A stretch of 64,000 nucleotides of DNA from RGIG250 sp964540025 (lineage in GTDB: Bacteria; Bacillota; Negativicutes; Selenomonadales; Selenomonadaceae), in NCBI GenBank assembly GCA_964540025.1, contig CAZIKQ010000004.1, positions 23,281 to 87,280 of the forward strand. The letters are read 5' to 3'. The position numbers and the translations under genes were made by a program. Positions 57,538 through 64,000 of the stretch are shown piece by piece. A model generated the notes under the pieces. The model saw only the letters and a list, made by a program, of their open reading frames with translations. It made no database searches and was not told where the DNA came from. Position 1 is the stretch's first letter. Every line of letters starts with the position of its first letter.

Positions 57538-57889
57538 GTGAGCACTCAATAAGCCGGGTTTTGTTCCGCAAAAGCGGCGATGATCATTTATCTGGACCGC
57601 CGGTTACCCGACGGCTCAAGCAACCAACCCGGAAGGCTCCGCGGGCCGCATCATCCCTTCCCTACTTGGTCTTGCTCCCTGTGGGGTTTATCAGGCCACC
57701 CGGTTACCCGGATGCCGGTGCGCTCTTACCGCGCCTTTCCACCCTTACCTCAAAAATCGAGGCGGTTTTCGTTTCTATGACACTTTCCGGGAATCACTTC
57801 CCCCGGCCATTAACCGGCACAGCGCCCTGTAGAGCCCGGACTTTCCTCATGTATCCTGCCGGATACCCGCGATCATCTTTCGTACTCAC
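57538..57889 (-). ncRNA. rnpB: RNase P RNA (bacterial class A type)
   Basis: The catalytic RNA of ribonuclease P, about 352 nt. Read leftward it has ATGAGGAAAGTCCGGGCTC near the 5' end, GGTAAGGGTGGAAAGGCGCG-like core blocks, and the 3' ACAAAACCCGGCTTATTGAG block. GTGAGTAC at the 5' end pairs with GTGCTCAC at the 3' end to form helix P1. It is followed by a 9-bp hairpin (57498-57523) without a T-run, then the riboswitch leader. Confidence 0.93.
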
Positions 57890-57962
57890 GAAAAAGCATA
57901 CTCATTATATCATTGCCGAAACACCTTGTCAAAAATCTCCCCTTGAGCAAAAAAAAGAAAAC

Positions 57963-58109
57963 AAGCCTTTCCGCTTCGGCCCACAGCCCCCCGGCTACCT
58001 TGCGGCACAGACGGCTACCCGCTTATCGCTGCTTCCTTCCGGACCTGACGAGGTTCACGGGACTATCTTGCGCAAGACCTGGACGCTGTGAACCGAGCCG
58101 GAAAGGCTC
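57963..58109 (-). ncRNA. ffs: Signal recognition particle RNA (small bacterial type)
   Basis: The SRP RNA domain IV signature is read leftward as AACCTCGTCAGGTCCGGAAG, then GAAGCAGCGATAAGCGGG. The two ends pair over a long helix: GAGCCTTTCCGGCTCGG at the 5' side with CCGAAGCGGAAAGGCTT at the 3' side, followed by a TTTTCTTTTTTTT terminator tract. About 147 nt, somewhat longer than the E. coli 4.5S RNA but without an evident Alu domain. Confidence 0.9.
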
Positions 58110-58184
58110 GAGCTTCCGTAATCTTAACACAGAGCTTTGAGCTTTTTCTGAAAACCCAAAACTGACCTGAAAAAGGGTAAAAAA

Positions 58185-58276
58185 TGGCGGAGAGTGAGAG
58201 ATTCGAACTCTCGATACAGCGTTCACCGTATACACGCTTTCCAGGCGTGCTCCTTCAACCACTCGGACAACTCTCC
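58185..58276 (-). tRNA. tRNA-Ser (anticodon GGA)
   Basis: Class II cloverleaf with a long variable arm and encoded CCA. The acceptor GGAGAGT pairs with ACTCTCC, the anticodon stem-loop GCACGCCTGGAAAGCGTGT reads GGA, and the T arm is GAGAGTTCGAATCTCTC. First of the tRNA-Ser/SRP RNA/RNase P RNA series. Confidence 0.95.
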
Positions 58277-58322
58277 ATGCTTGACTCACAAGATATATTC
58301 TATTGTCGTCACAACACGAGGT

Positions 58323-58351
58323 ATTATATATTATGCTCCTTCATTTGTCAA
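58323..58351 (-). promoter_or_regulatory. Consensus promoter of tRNA-Ser
   Basis: On the minus strand TTGACA (58346-58351) and TATAAT (58323-58328) with exactly 17 bp between, as expected for a strongly expressed stable RNA. Confidence 0.82.
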
Positions 58352-58431
58352 CGAAAATTTCCCATAAACAAAAATTCCCGGACACAAAAACCTCCCGCTT
58401 GCTTGACCCGTATCCTGCAAGACGGACGACC

Positions 58432-58478
58432 AAAAACCTCCTGTTGCAGAATAGATACGCCTGCGACAGGAAGTTTTG
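58432..58478. terminator. Bidirectional terminator after the small Rpn-tail-like gene
   Basis: CCTGTTGCAG (58440-58449) pairs with CTGCGACAGG (58461-58470). T-rich tracts lie on both sides. Confidence 0.65.
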
Positions 58479-58493
58479 TTTTGCCGTTTATCA

Positions 58494-58670
58494 TCAAGCC
58501 CCAGGAACCACCAGCTTTTGAAACGCTTCAGGAGTCATATCAGCTCTTTGCGCTGCGTTCTGTACATCAAGGACACCATCCTGCACCAATTCGATTAACG
58601 TATTAAGGCGTCCTTCAACTTTGCCTTTAGCTTCTCTCTTTTCACCGAACTTTTCCATGATCTCGCACAT
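58494..58670 (-). CDS. Small protein resembling the C-terminal tail of Rpn-family nucleases (58 aa)
   Basis: A 58-residue reading frame starting MCEIMEKFGEKREAKGKVEG and ending NAAQRADMTPEAFQKLVVPG. This is the pattern of the C-terminal tail found on many Rpn/PD-(D/E)XK transposase-like proteins of gut Firmicutes (a coiled start, TLIELVQDG, then an AA-RADMT helix-turn-helix-like end). A GGGGG site eight bases before the ATG suggests it is translated, so it is either a free-standing small protein or the last piece of a lost nuclease gene. The frame upstream is open but lacks nuclease motifs. Confidence 0.55.
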   Translation of the reverse strand: MCEIMEKFGEKREAKGKVEGRLNTLIELVQDGVLDVQNAAQRADMTPEAFQKLVVPGA

Positions 58671-58714
58671 GACATTTACCCCCTTTTCGTTACTCTTTTG
58701 GGTGGAACATTCCC

Positions 58715-58745
58715 GAAAAAAACAAAGCCTCCGGTGAAGGAGGCT
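58715..58745 (-). terminator. Terminator of the CheX-like gene
   Basis: On the minus strand AGCCTCC (58739-58745) pairs with GGAGGCT (58726-58732), then TTTGTTTTTTT. Confidence 0.8.
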
Positions 58746-58775
58746 CCAAAGGATCTCAAAGAATCTCAAAAAATC

Positions 58776-59660
58776 TCAAAAAATTGTCGTGGGCGGCAGG
58801 AACTCCTCCTTCGCCAGAATCAGGTAAAACTCGCCGCAGGCGGCGCTAACCTTTACGATCAGCTTCTCCGGCTGCGGAAAGGCCGGCATCTGGGCGGAGC
58901 GGGGCGTGTCCAGATCCATCTCCAGATGTTTACGGGCCATTTCTACGGCATATATTCCATTTATCACATTCAGAAGCTCGCTGACGCTGTCCACCGCCAT
59001 ATCGTTCAGCAGGGGAATCGTCTCGCCGCTGTAGCAGGAAGCCAGCCCGCACCAGTCTTCATCCACCGCCGCAATACCGGCCACCAGGGATTGGTCTCCG
59101 CCGATCCGCTGGGAAACCCCATTGAATTCCTGAGGCATTACGCCCATGGCATGGACGGGATCTACTCCCCCTGCATCAGAAACGATGGCGATCTCCCCGG
59201 TAAATCTGTTCAGGGAATCTACAAAACTTTTTACATACTCGCAGAAGGGATCCCGCTCCTGATCAAAATTGCCGTTGAACTCGTTCTCCATGACAACGCA
59301 AATCGGACAGGGCCCGTCATCAAAATTTTTCAGCAGCTCCAGCACCTTGGCCGGGGTATACATTTCCGTATCCAGCAGGGACTGAATAAAATTCAGCCCG
59401 GCGTCCCCCGGTTCGCTCTGCAGGTCGGCAAGCCCCTTTTCGTCTACGATTTTTTCTTCTATGAGCCTTTCCCCAACGGCATTGTCCTCCAGGGGATACA
59501 TCTCCAAAAACAGCTGGCCGGGTATATTGAATTTTCTAAGGGCCCGCACCGCCAAGGACGCCTCCGCCTTCGGCGCTACCTTCAACAGACGCCGCAGCTT
59601 ATCCCCGGTAATTTCATTGGCGTTGAACAAATACTGGGGGAAAAATTTGTTAATTCTCAT
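58776..59660 (-). CDS. Chemotaxis phosphatase CheX-like domain protein
   Basis: A 294-residue protein. The N-terminal half (about 1-130) is unassigned; it contains RKFNIPGQLFLEMYPLED and KIVDEKGLADLQSEPGDAGL, which resembles a two-strand regulatory module. The C-terminal half has the CheC/CheX consensus D-x3-E-x2-N in AVDSVSELLNVINGIYAVE, the catalytic site for CheY-P dephosphorylation. The upstream gene encodes a single-domain response regulator and overlaps it by 11 bases, so they likely form a kinase-output/phosphatase pair. Similar pairs occur outside true chemotaxis operons. Confidence 0.72.
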   Translation of the reverse strand: MRINKFFPQYLFNANEITGDKLRRLLKVAPKAEASLAVRALRKFNIPGQLFLEMYPLEDNAVGERLIEEKIVDEKGLADLQSEPGDAGLNFIQSLLDTEMYTPAKVLELLKNFDDGPCPICVVMENEFNGNFDQERDPFCEYVKSFVDSLNRFTGEIAIVSDAGGVDPVHAMGVMPQEFNGVSQRIGGDQSLVAGIAAVDEDWCGLASCYSGETIPLLNDMAVDSVSELLNVINGIYAVEMARKHLEMDLDTPRSAQMPAFPQPEKLIVKVSAACGEFYLILAKEEFLPPTTIF

Positions 59661-60036
59661 CCTTTCCCACCTTCTTCCTGATGGAGTTCACCGCCTTCTC
59701 CAGCTGTGACAGTTCATAGGGCTTCTGAATAAAACCCAAGACCCCCATCTTCAGAGTTTCCATGAGAACCTCCGGCGTTCCCATGGAAGAAAGCATAACC
59801 ACCGGCAGCTCCGGATTTATCTGCTTCAAAACCCGCAGCGCCTCAACGCCGCCCACCTCCGGCATGACCACGTCGAGAAAAACCCCGTCAGGCTTGAACT
59901 GAAGCTCCTTCATTATGCCGTCCTTGCCGTTTTCTGCCTGAACCACTTCACAGCCTAGGGCCTCCAGGTCATCCTTCAGCTTTTTCCTCAGAAGCATTGA
60001 GTCGTCACATATAAGAATTGTTAATTTTTCCGCCAT
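59650..60036 (-). CDS. CheY-like single-domain response regulator
   Basis: A 128-residue receiver domain without an output domain. Acidic pocket LTILICDDSMLLRKKL, phospho-acceptor Asp in GVFLDVVMPEVGG, the switch VVMLSSMG and the conserved Lys in GFIQKPYEL are present. The start at 60036 has GGGAGGG upstream. The frame is open 28 codons further, but that stretch has no ribosome site and unusual composition. It is paired with the overlapping CheX-like gene. Confidence 0.92.
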   Translation of the reverse strand: MAEKLTILICDDSMLLRKKLKDDLEALGCEVVQAENGKDGIMKELQFKPDGVFLDVVMPEVGGVEALRVLKQINPELPVVMLSSMGTPEVLMETLKMGVLGFIQKPYELSQLEKAVNSIRKKVGKDEN

Positions 60037-60164
60037 TTTGCCCTCCCCCCCTCCGGCCTGCCCGGCCGGCGAGGCTGTTCCACGCGTGTCTTTACGACAG
60101 CCTTTGCCTCTCGAATGCAAACCTTACATTATAAATATCACTTATCCGCTACCTCATCATCGTT

Positions 60165-60194
60165 ATTATAGCACAGCGTCTATTGGCAATACAA
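60165..60194 (-). promoter_or_regulatory. Promoter of the response regulator/CheX-like pair
   Basis: On the minus strand TTGTAT (60189-60194) and TATAAT (60165-60170), 18-bp spacing. A second TATAAT at 60128-60133 lacks a good -35. Confidence 0.5.
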
Positions 60195-60201
60195 TAACAG
60201 A

Positions 60202-62688
60202 TTATGATTTAACCATAACCGAGGTCTGAATAAAGTTTTCGATTATATAATCGGTTTCCGTAGGCTCAGGCCGCTGCGGCGGCTCCGGCTTTTCTCCCCG
60301 GGCTTCCGCTTCCCGGCGCTTTCTCTCCAGCTCCTCAGCTCGCTTTATTGCCTTTTTTATCTCCTTCTTCTGTTCCCTGTCGCTCATGAGGGGAGGATTG
60401 GCCGCCGGTTCGGCCACAATATGGTTGTTGGAATAAGTGTCAAGAACCCGGCGGAGTTTGTCTGCCGTAGTTTCCTTGTCCTCCAGCTCCATCATGGCCG
60501 CCGCCAGCACCTGCTGCACCTGGACAAGTCCGCCGCCGTGAAGGTCTATGAAAAATCTTCCCTCCGGCCTTTCCTCCGGTATGGTGTAGGGCACCTCCAC
60601 CGTAAACTTCTCCCCCCGGTAGGGTTTCAGCACGGCCTTAAAGGCGATTGTCTCTCCGGCCTTTACCTCCGGTTTTGAAGGGGCGGCCGATATGAGCCGG
60701 GCGGTACGGCGCCGGGCCTCCGTGGTAATTTCTACATCTATTCCGTAAATGTCCGATTCTTCATCCTGGTTTGAGGTAATAATAGAAATGATATTGTTCA
60801 GCTCCGCAAAGGCAGACAATCCTCCGTCCCCGGCTGAATAAAAGAGATTGGAGCGCTCGATATCAAGGCTTTTTTCCGACTGCGGAGCCTCCGGCGGCGC
60901 TTTCGCCGCAAAGACGTTTGTCTTGACCCTGAACTTCACTCCGATGGTGGCCGGTGCGCCGCTGTCACAGGTTCGGGCAATGGCCGCTACCGGAATCGCC
61001 GCCGATACGGCGGGCAGGATATCCTCATCATAGGCGCACTGAGCGGCAAAATACATCTTCCGGTTAAGGGACCGGTCGACCACCTTCAGCCTCATCGGCA
61101 CCGTGCTGGGGTATACGCCGAGAATACCGGCGATGCCGCAGCCCCGGTCCTGATTTACCCGGCCGATAATATTTCCCACATTGGCCAGCTTCATGCCGTC
61201 AGTCTGCCCATTGACGGTACCGATGACCGTCGCGTCCGTCATGAAGAAATTTGTATTCCCCTTGTGGGCGAAGGAGTGGCCGAAAGCCAGCACCTTTTTT
61301 CCTTCCACCGCCGTAACGGTTCCGGTGGCGCCCACGGTAAAATCCCCGTACACCGCCGCCACGCCCACGGGGCTTCCCGGCTCCAGCTCCGGCTCGAAGT
61401 CAATGGCCACCGGCCCTGACGGCTCTCTCACTTCAACGGGCTCCGCCGGTTCTTTATCCTCCGGCTTTATGTAGCCGGAGTTCTCCTCCGCCTGCTGAGG
61501 AATATTGTTTTCCTTTCCTGCGGCCTGCCTTATCTCTTCCGCTTTCTTTTTACCGGCGGCCCTTTTATCCTTCTTCTTTCCTTTACCGGCGGTTTTTTCC
61601 TTTATTTCCTCTGGCTGCTTCTCCGCCGGTTTCTCCGCCACGGGTTCTGCCGTTTCACCCGCCGCCGGCTTCTCAGCTCCGGTTGCTTCCGGCGTCTCCG
61701 CCTGATTTTCCGGCCTCGTTTCCTCTGCCGCCACCGGCTGGGTTCCGGCGGTACTGCCGCCGGACAGGTACACCCCCATAAAGGGCTGAAGATCGTAGCC
61801 TAACGGAGCGAGCCTGTCGGACAGAATCCTGGCCGCCGCCCCCTCAAAGCCGGAGATAAACAGCTTGCGCCGCTCCCCCGGATAACGGGACTTTTTTTGA
61901 GCGGTCTCCTCCCCCTCACCGGCAGGAGCAATCGCCTCCTCAACCTTCATGTAACCGTCAGGATGTTCGTCAGTCTTAACCGGGACGGCTCCTGTCTCCG
62001 GATTCCGGTTCTTTTCCTCGTCCTCCGGCTCCTTGGGCCGCTCGTCATTTGTCGCTTCGTCCGGCTCTTCGACCGCCGGCTCCCTGCCCTTTTCGCCAAC
62101 CTCGCCCTTTGTCCCTGCCTGACGTGCCTTCCGTAATTTCTCCCGCTGCTCCCGGGCCTTGGCCGCCTTCTCCTTTTCTGCGGCGACCCTTTTCAGGTCG
62201 ATTTTTTTATTCCTGCTGTCGGCCTTGAGATCCGGCATATTCCAGATTTCCATCATATCCTCAATGGGCGTTATCAGGAACATATAGGAATCCATATCCT
62301 TGAAGGTGGCGGCGGCGGCCCCCACCAGGCGGCCGCCGATATAGACAGGACTGCCGCTCATTCCCTGCAGGACGCCGCCCACCGATTCCACCACCGGGCC
62401 GGAAGCCCGGGCGAGGATCATCCGGCGGGAACCCCGTCCGGTGCCCAGCACTCCCAGGATCTCCACATCAAAGGTCTGGATCTCGTCGCTGCTGTCCACA
62501 ACGGTGTAAGCCTCACCGGTCATTCCCTTCACCAGCTCCGTTACCGGCAGTGTTTCCGGCATTGCCGACGCAGCGGGAGCCGTCCCCAGGAACAGGGAAC
62601 CGGCCGCCGCTGCCCCGGCCACCGCCAGAACCAACCGGCGGACTGATTTTTGCTTTTTTATATCGTTAAAAATGCTTGTAATTGCCAT
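60202..62688 (-). CDS. SpoIVB-type peptidase S55 domain protein with permuted halves and low-complexity inserts
   Basis: An 828-residue exported protein. A signal peptide (about 18-42) is followed by the serine half of the S55 domain (VDSSDEIQTFDVEILGVLG, GGVLQGMSGSPVYIGGRLVG; GMSGSP at 109-114). Two long Lys/Glu/Pro-rich stretches follow (about 155-270 and 310-430) around a conserved piece (RKLFISGFEGAAARILSDRL). Then comes the histidine half (GTVTAVEGKKVLAFGHSFAH, GNIIGRVNQDRGCGIAGILG) and a C-terminal beta-rich domain. In SpoIVB of Bacillus the histidine half precedes the serine half, so the order here is reversed, and no PDZ domain is seen. Likely a periplasmic protease of unknown target. 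Confidence 0.82.
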   Translation of the reverse strand: MAITSIFNDIKKQKSVRRLVLAVAGAAAAGSLFLGTAPAASAMPETLPVTELVKGMTGEAYTVVDSSDEIQTFDVEILGVLGTGRGSRRMILARASGPVVESVGGVLQGMSGSPVYIGGRLVGAAAATFKDMDSYMFLITPIEDMMEIWNMPDLKADSRNKKIDLKRVAAEKEKAAKAREQREKLRKARQAGTKGEVGEKGREPAVEEPDEATNDERPKEPEDEEKNRNPETGAVPVKTDEHPDGYMKVEEAIAPAGEGEETAQKKSRYPGERRKLFISGFEGAAARILSDRLAPLGYDLQPFMGVYLSGGSTAGTQPVAAEETRPENQAETPEATGAEKPAAGETAEPVAEKPAEKQPEEIKEKTAGKGKKKDKRAAGKKKAEEIRQAAGKENNIPQQAEENSGYIKPEDKEPAEPVEVREPSGPVAIDFEPELEPGSPVGVAAVYGDFTVGATGTVTAVEGKKVLAFGHSFAHKGNTNFFMTDATVIGTVNGQTDGMKLANVGNIIGRVNQDRGCGIAGILGVYPSTVPMRLKVVDRSLNRKMYFAAQCAYDEDILPAVSAAIPVAAIARTCDSGAPATIGVKFRVKTNVFAAKAPPEAPQSEKSLDIERSNLFYSAGDGGLSAFAELNNIISIITSNQDEESDIYGIDVEITTEARRRTARLISAAPSKPEVKAGETIAFKAVLKPYRGEKFTVEVPYTIPEERPEGRFFIDLHGGGLVQVQQVLAAAMMELEDKETTADKLRRVLDTYSNNHIVAEPAANPPLMSDREQKKEIKKAIKRAEELERKRREAEARGEKPEPPQRPEPTETDYIIENFIQTSVMVKS

Positions 62689-62720
62689 TATCTTCCCTCA
62701 TCAAATTTAATAATCATTTT

Positions 62721-62749
62721 ATTATACACCATAAAAACCGTTTCCTCAA
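62721..62749 (-). promoter_or_regulatory. Promoter of the S55 protein gene
   Basis: On the minus strand TTGAGG (62744-62749) and TATAAT (62721-62726), 17-bp spacing, about 33 bases before the start. Confidence 0.6.
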
Positions 62750-62767
62750 ACGATAATGATCTTTCTA

Positions 62768-62828
62768 ATAAAAAAATAACGGCTACGATGTCCGCCGCTT
62801 CAAGACGGCAAGCGGCGGCTTCCCCGTT
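62768..62828 (-). terminator. Orphan terminator-like hairpin in the divergent intergenic region
   Basis: Within the 320-base gap between the divergent S55 and TtcA-like genes, CCGCCGCTT (62792-62800) pairs with AAGCGGCGG (62810-62818), flanked by AACGG/CCGTT. On the minus strand it runs into ATTTTTTTATT. No protein gene ends here. A short leftward transcript starting around 62900 would be the natural reason for it. Confidence 0.4.
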
Positions 62829-62950
62829 AGCTGGTAGAGAAGAGCCGGCGCTCCACCATCGTTGAATGCTGATTACAGAAAATCCCCGGGGAGTTTTCCT
62901 GAACCACCGCGTTATAATTCTGCCGGAAACGGTCTTTCCTGAAAAATATA

Positions 62951-62979
62951 TTGCCTGCCCTGATATGAGAGAGTAATAT
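62951..62979 (+). promoter_or_regulatory. Promoter of the TtcA-family gene
   Basis: TTGCCT (62951-62956) and TAATAT (62974-62979), 17-bp spacing, about 30 bases before the ATG. Confidence 0.5.
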
Positions 62980-63008
62980 ATTCTCATTCCACCGGAAAGG
63001 ATCACGCT

Positions 63009-63833
63009 ATGGAAGATAACTGCCGCCGGGAAGCGAAAAAATTTCCGCCGCTGCCCCGGCTTTATTTCAGCAAAATAATGCGGGCCATCGTCGAGTTTGA
63101 ACTCATTCAGGACGGGGACAGAATTCTGACAGGCTTGTCCGGCGGCAAGGACAGCCTGCTCCTTCTCTACGCTCTGGCCACCATGCGCTCCCGTCTGAAA
63201 AAAAGCTTTGAGCTCCGGGCCTTCACGGTAAACCCCATGTTTTCTCCGGATTTTCAGCCGGGACTGGACCGCCTGAGAGAGTTTTGCCGCCGCCTTGACG
63301 TCCCCTACGACAGCCGGGAGGTAGACATCGCCGGAAGGATTGCCGCCCAGGGTGACAAGGACCGCTGTTTCACCTGCGCTTTCTTCCGGCGGGGCGCGGT
63401 AAACCGCTTCGCCCTTGAAACGGGCTGCAATAAGGTTGCCTACGCCCATCACCACGATGACGCCGTGGAAACCCTCCTGATGGGTCTTTTTTCCTCCGGT
63501 CAGATTTCCACCTTCCTGCCAAAAACCTTTCTTGACAAAACGAGCCTCACCGTTATCCGCCCCCTTATCTACCTGCGGGAAAAAGAAATCGCCGACGCCG
63601 TTTCCATCCACGGCATTGAACCGGTAAAAAGCCCCTGCCCCTACGACGGCCACACGAAAAGGCAGGAAATAAAAGAGCTTATCGCCCGCCTCACCAGGGA
63701 GGATCCCCTCCTTTACGACCACCTGGGGGCCGCGCTTCGGCAGTCCGCCATCGGCGACCTGTGGCCCCGGGCCAAAACCCGGCCGGAAATGTATAGTACC
63801 TATCAAGAATACGTGAAAGGACAAAAGGGATAA
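63009..63833 (+). CDS. TtcA-family PP-loop protein (tRNA thiolation-like)
   Basis: A 274-residue cytosolic N-type ATP pyrophosphatase. The PP-loop LTGLSGGKDSLLLLYALA starts at about residue 41. CFTCAFFRRGAVNRFALETG carries the CxxC motif, AYAHHHDDAVETLLMGLFSSG is conserved, and CPYDGHTKRQEIKELI supplies the third cysteine. TtcA adds sulphur to cytidine 32 of tRNA using a [4Fe-4S] cluster, and related branches act on other substrates. This protein has the three cysteines expected for the cluster, but its second motif is PCPYDG rather than PCNLCG. GGAAAGGATC precedes the ATG. TilS is less likely because the CxxC is present. Confidence 0.82.
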   Translation: MEDNCRREAKKFPPLPRLYFSKIMRAIVEFELIQDGDRILTGLSGGKDSLLLLYALATMRSRLKKSFELRAFTVNPMFSPDFQPGLDRLREFCRRLDVPYDSREVDIAGRIAAQGDKDRCFTCAFFRRGAVNRFALETGCNKVAYAHHHDDAVETLLMGLFSSGQISTFLPKTFLDKTSLTVIRPLIYLREKEIADAVSIHGIEPVKSPCPYDGHTKRQEIKELIARLTREDPLLYDHLGAALRQSAIGDLWPRAKTRPEMYSTYQEYVKGQKG

Positions 63834-64000
63834 CTTGCTGCTACATGAAGTTGGAAACTTGAAATACCTGTCCCCGATGCCGCTTAATAAAACATTTCAT
63901 GCCAAAAGACTGTTGCCGTTGCAACGTCTCAGACTGTTGACAAACAGCTCTATGTCTACCCTTTTACTCAGCCCAAAGGCTCCCCGTGGAGTAACTGCCA
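63834..64000. other. Right-edge intergenic sequence
   Basis: No gene seen. It contains a direct repeat of AGACTGTTG (twice within about 35 bases), a TTGACA at about 63937 without a clear -10, and at the very end AAAGGCTCCCC, which resembles the start of the hairpin-rich repeat at 12275-12445. Confidence 0.3.

Noticed and set aside
58671..58769. N-terminal extension of the small Rpn-tail-like protein
   Set aside because: The frame is open, but the residues overlap the terminator of the CheX-like gene and have no nuclease motifs or ribosome site.
63009..63833. tRNA lysidine synthetase TilS
   Set aside because: The CFTC motif and third cysteine after the PP-loop are TtcA-like, and TilS C-terminal domains are absent.

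Overview
The window looks like a chromosome segment of a diderm Firmicute, most likely a member of the Negativicutes. The core genes are Firmicutes-like: the mraZ-to-sbp division cluster with a DUF881 protein and small basic protein, the proA-nadD-yqeK-LCP-rsfS-cvfB run, CheV, GatCAB, and a c-di-AMP riboswitch in front of an NlpC/P60 hydrolase. There is also an outer-membrane secretin with a PilP-like partner, and MurE carries the DNPR signature of meso-diaminopimelate ligases. No rRNA, CRISPR array, intact prophage or insertion sequence was seen. The family within Negativicutes cannot be settled from this sequence alone.

Layout. Bases 1-735 hold the start of an AbiEi-type antitoxin gene with its own promoter and operator-like repeat. 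Bases 736-3907 carry two divergent M20-family amidohydrolases that share a control region. Bases 3990-9376 hold gatCAB followed by the PilP-like/secretin pair. Next come a D-amino-acid transaminase, a GltD-like flavoprotein and a small unknown protein (9.5-12.25 kb), a Fur-type feoAB iron uptake operon (12.5-15 kb), uvrC-PHP-mdh (15.1-19.1 kb), and a purE-M-N-H-D purine operon (19.25-23.4 kb) in which PurH has only its cyclohydrolase domain. A tartrate/D-malate dehydrogenase and an Mrp ATPase fill 23.5-25.6 kb.

From 25.8 to 39.35 kb lies the dcw cell wall and division cluster, transcribed leftward from MraZ boxes: mraZ, rsmH, ftsL, murE, murF, mraY, murD, murG, murC, ddl, ftsQ, DUF881, sbp. 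The expected ftsI, ftsW, murB, ftsA and ftsZ are absent here, and a terminator sits at the usual ftsI position. A tRNA-Arg(ACG), a LysR regulator and a five-gene nickel/oligopeptide-type ABC transporter follow (39.5-46 kb), then a hybrid histidine kinase and rubrerythrin (46-48.6 kb).

The 48.7-51.3 kb stretch is an accessory patch. It holds a decayed fragment of a DUF4143 ATPase gene and a tandem duplication of a unit made of the 3' end of cvfB, cheV and tRNA-Arg(CCT). The rest is housekeeping: the cvfB/rsfS/LCP/yqeK/nadD/proA run, NlpC/P60 with its riboswitch, a cluster of structural RNA genes (RNase P RNA, SRP RNA, tRNA-Ser), a CheX-like/response regulator pair, a large permuted SpoIVB-type S55 protein and a TtcA-family PP-loop protein. 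Nearly everything from 12.5 to 62.7 kb is on the minus strand.
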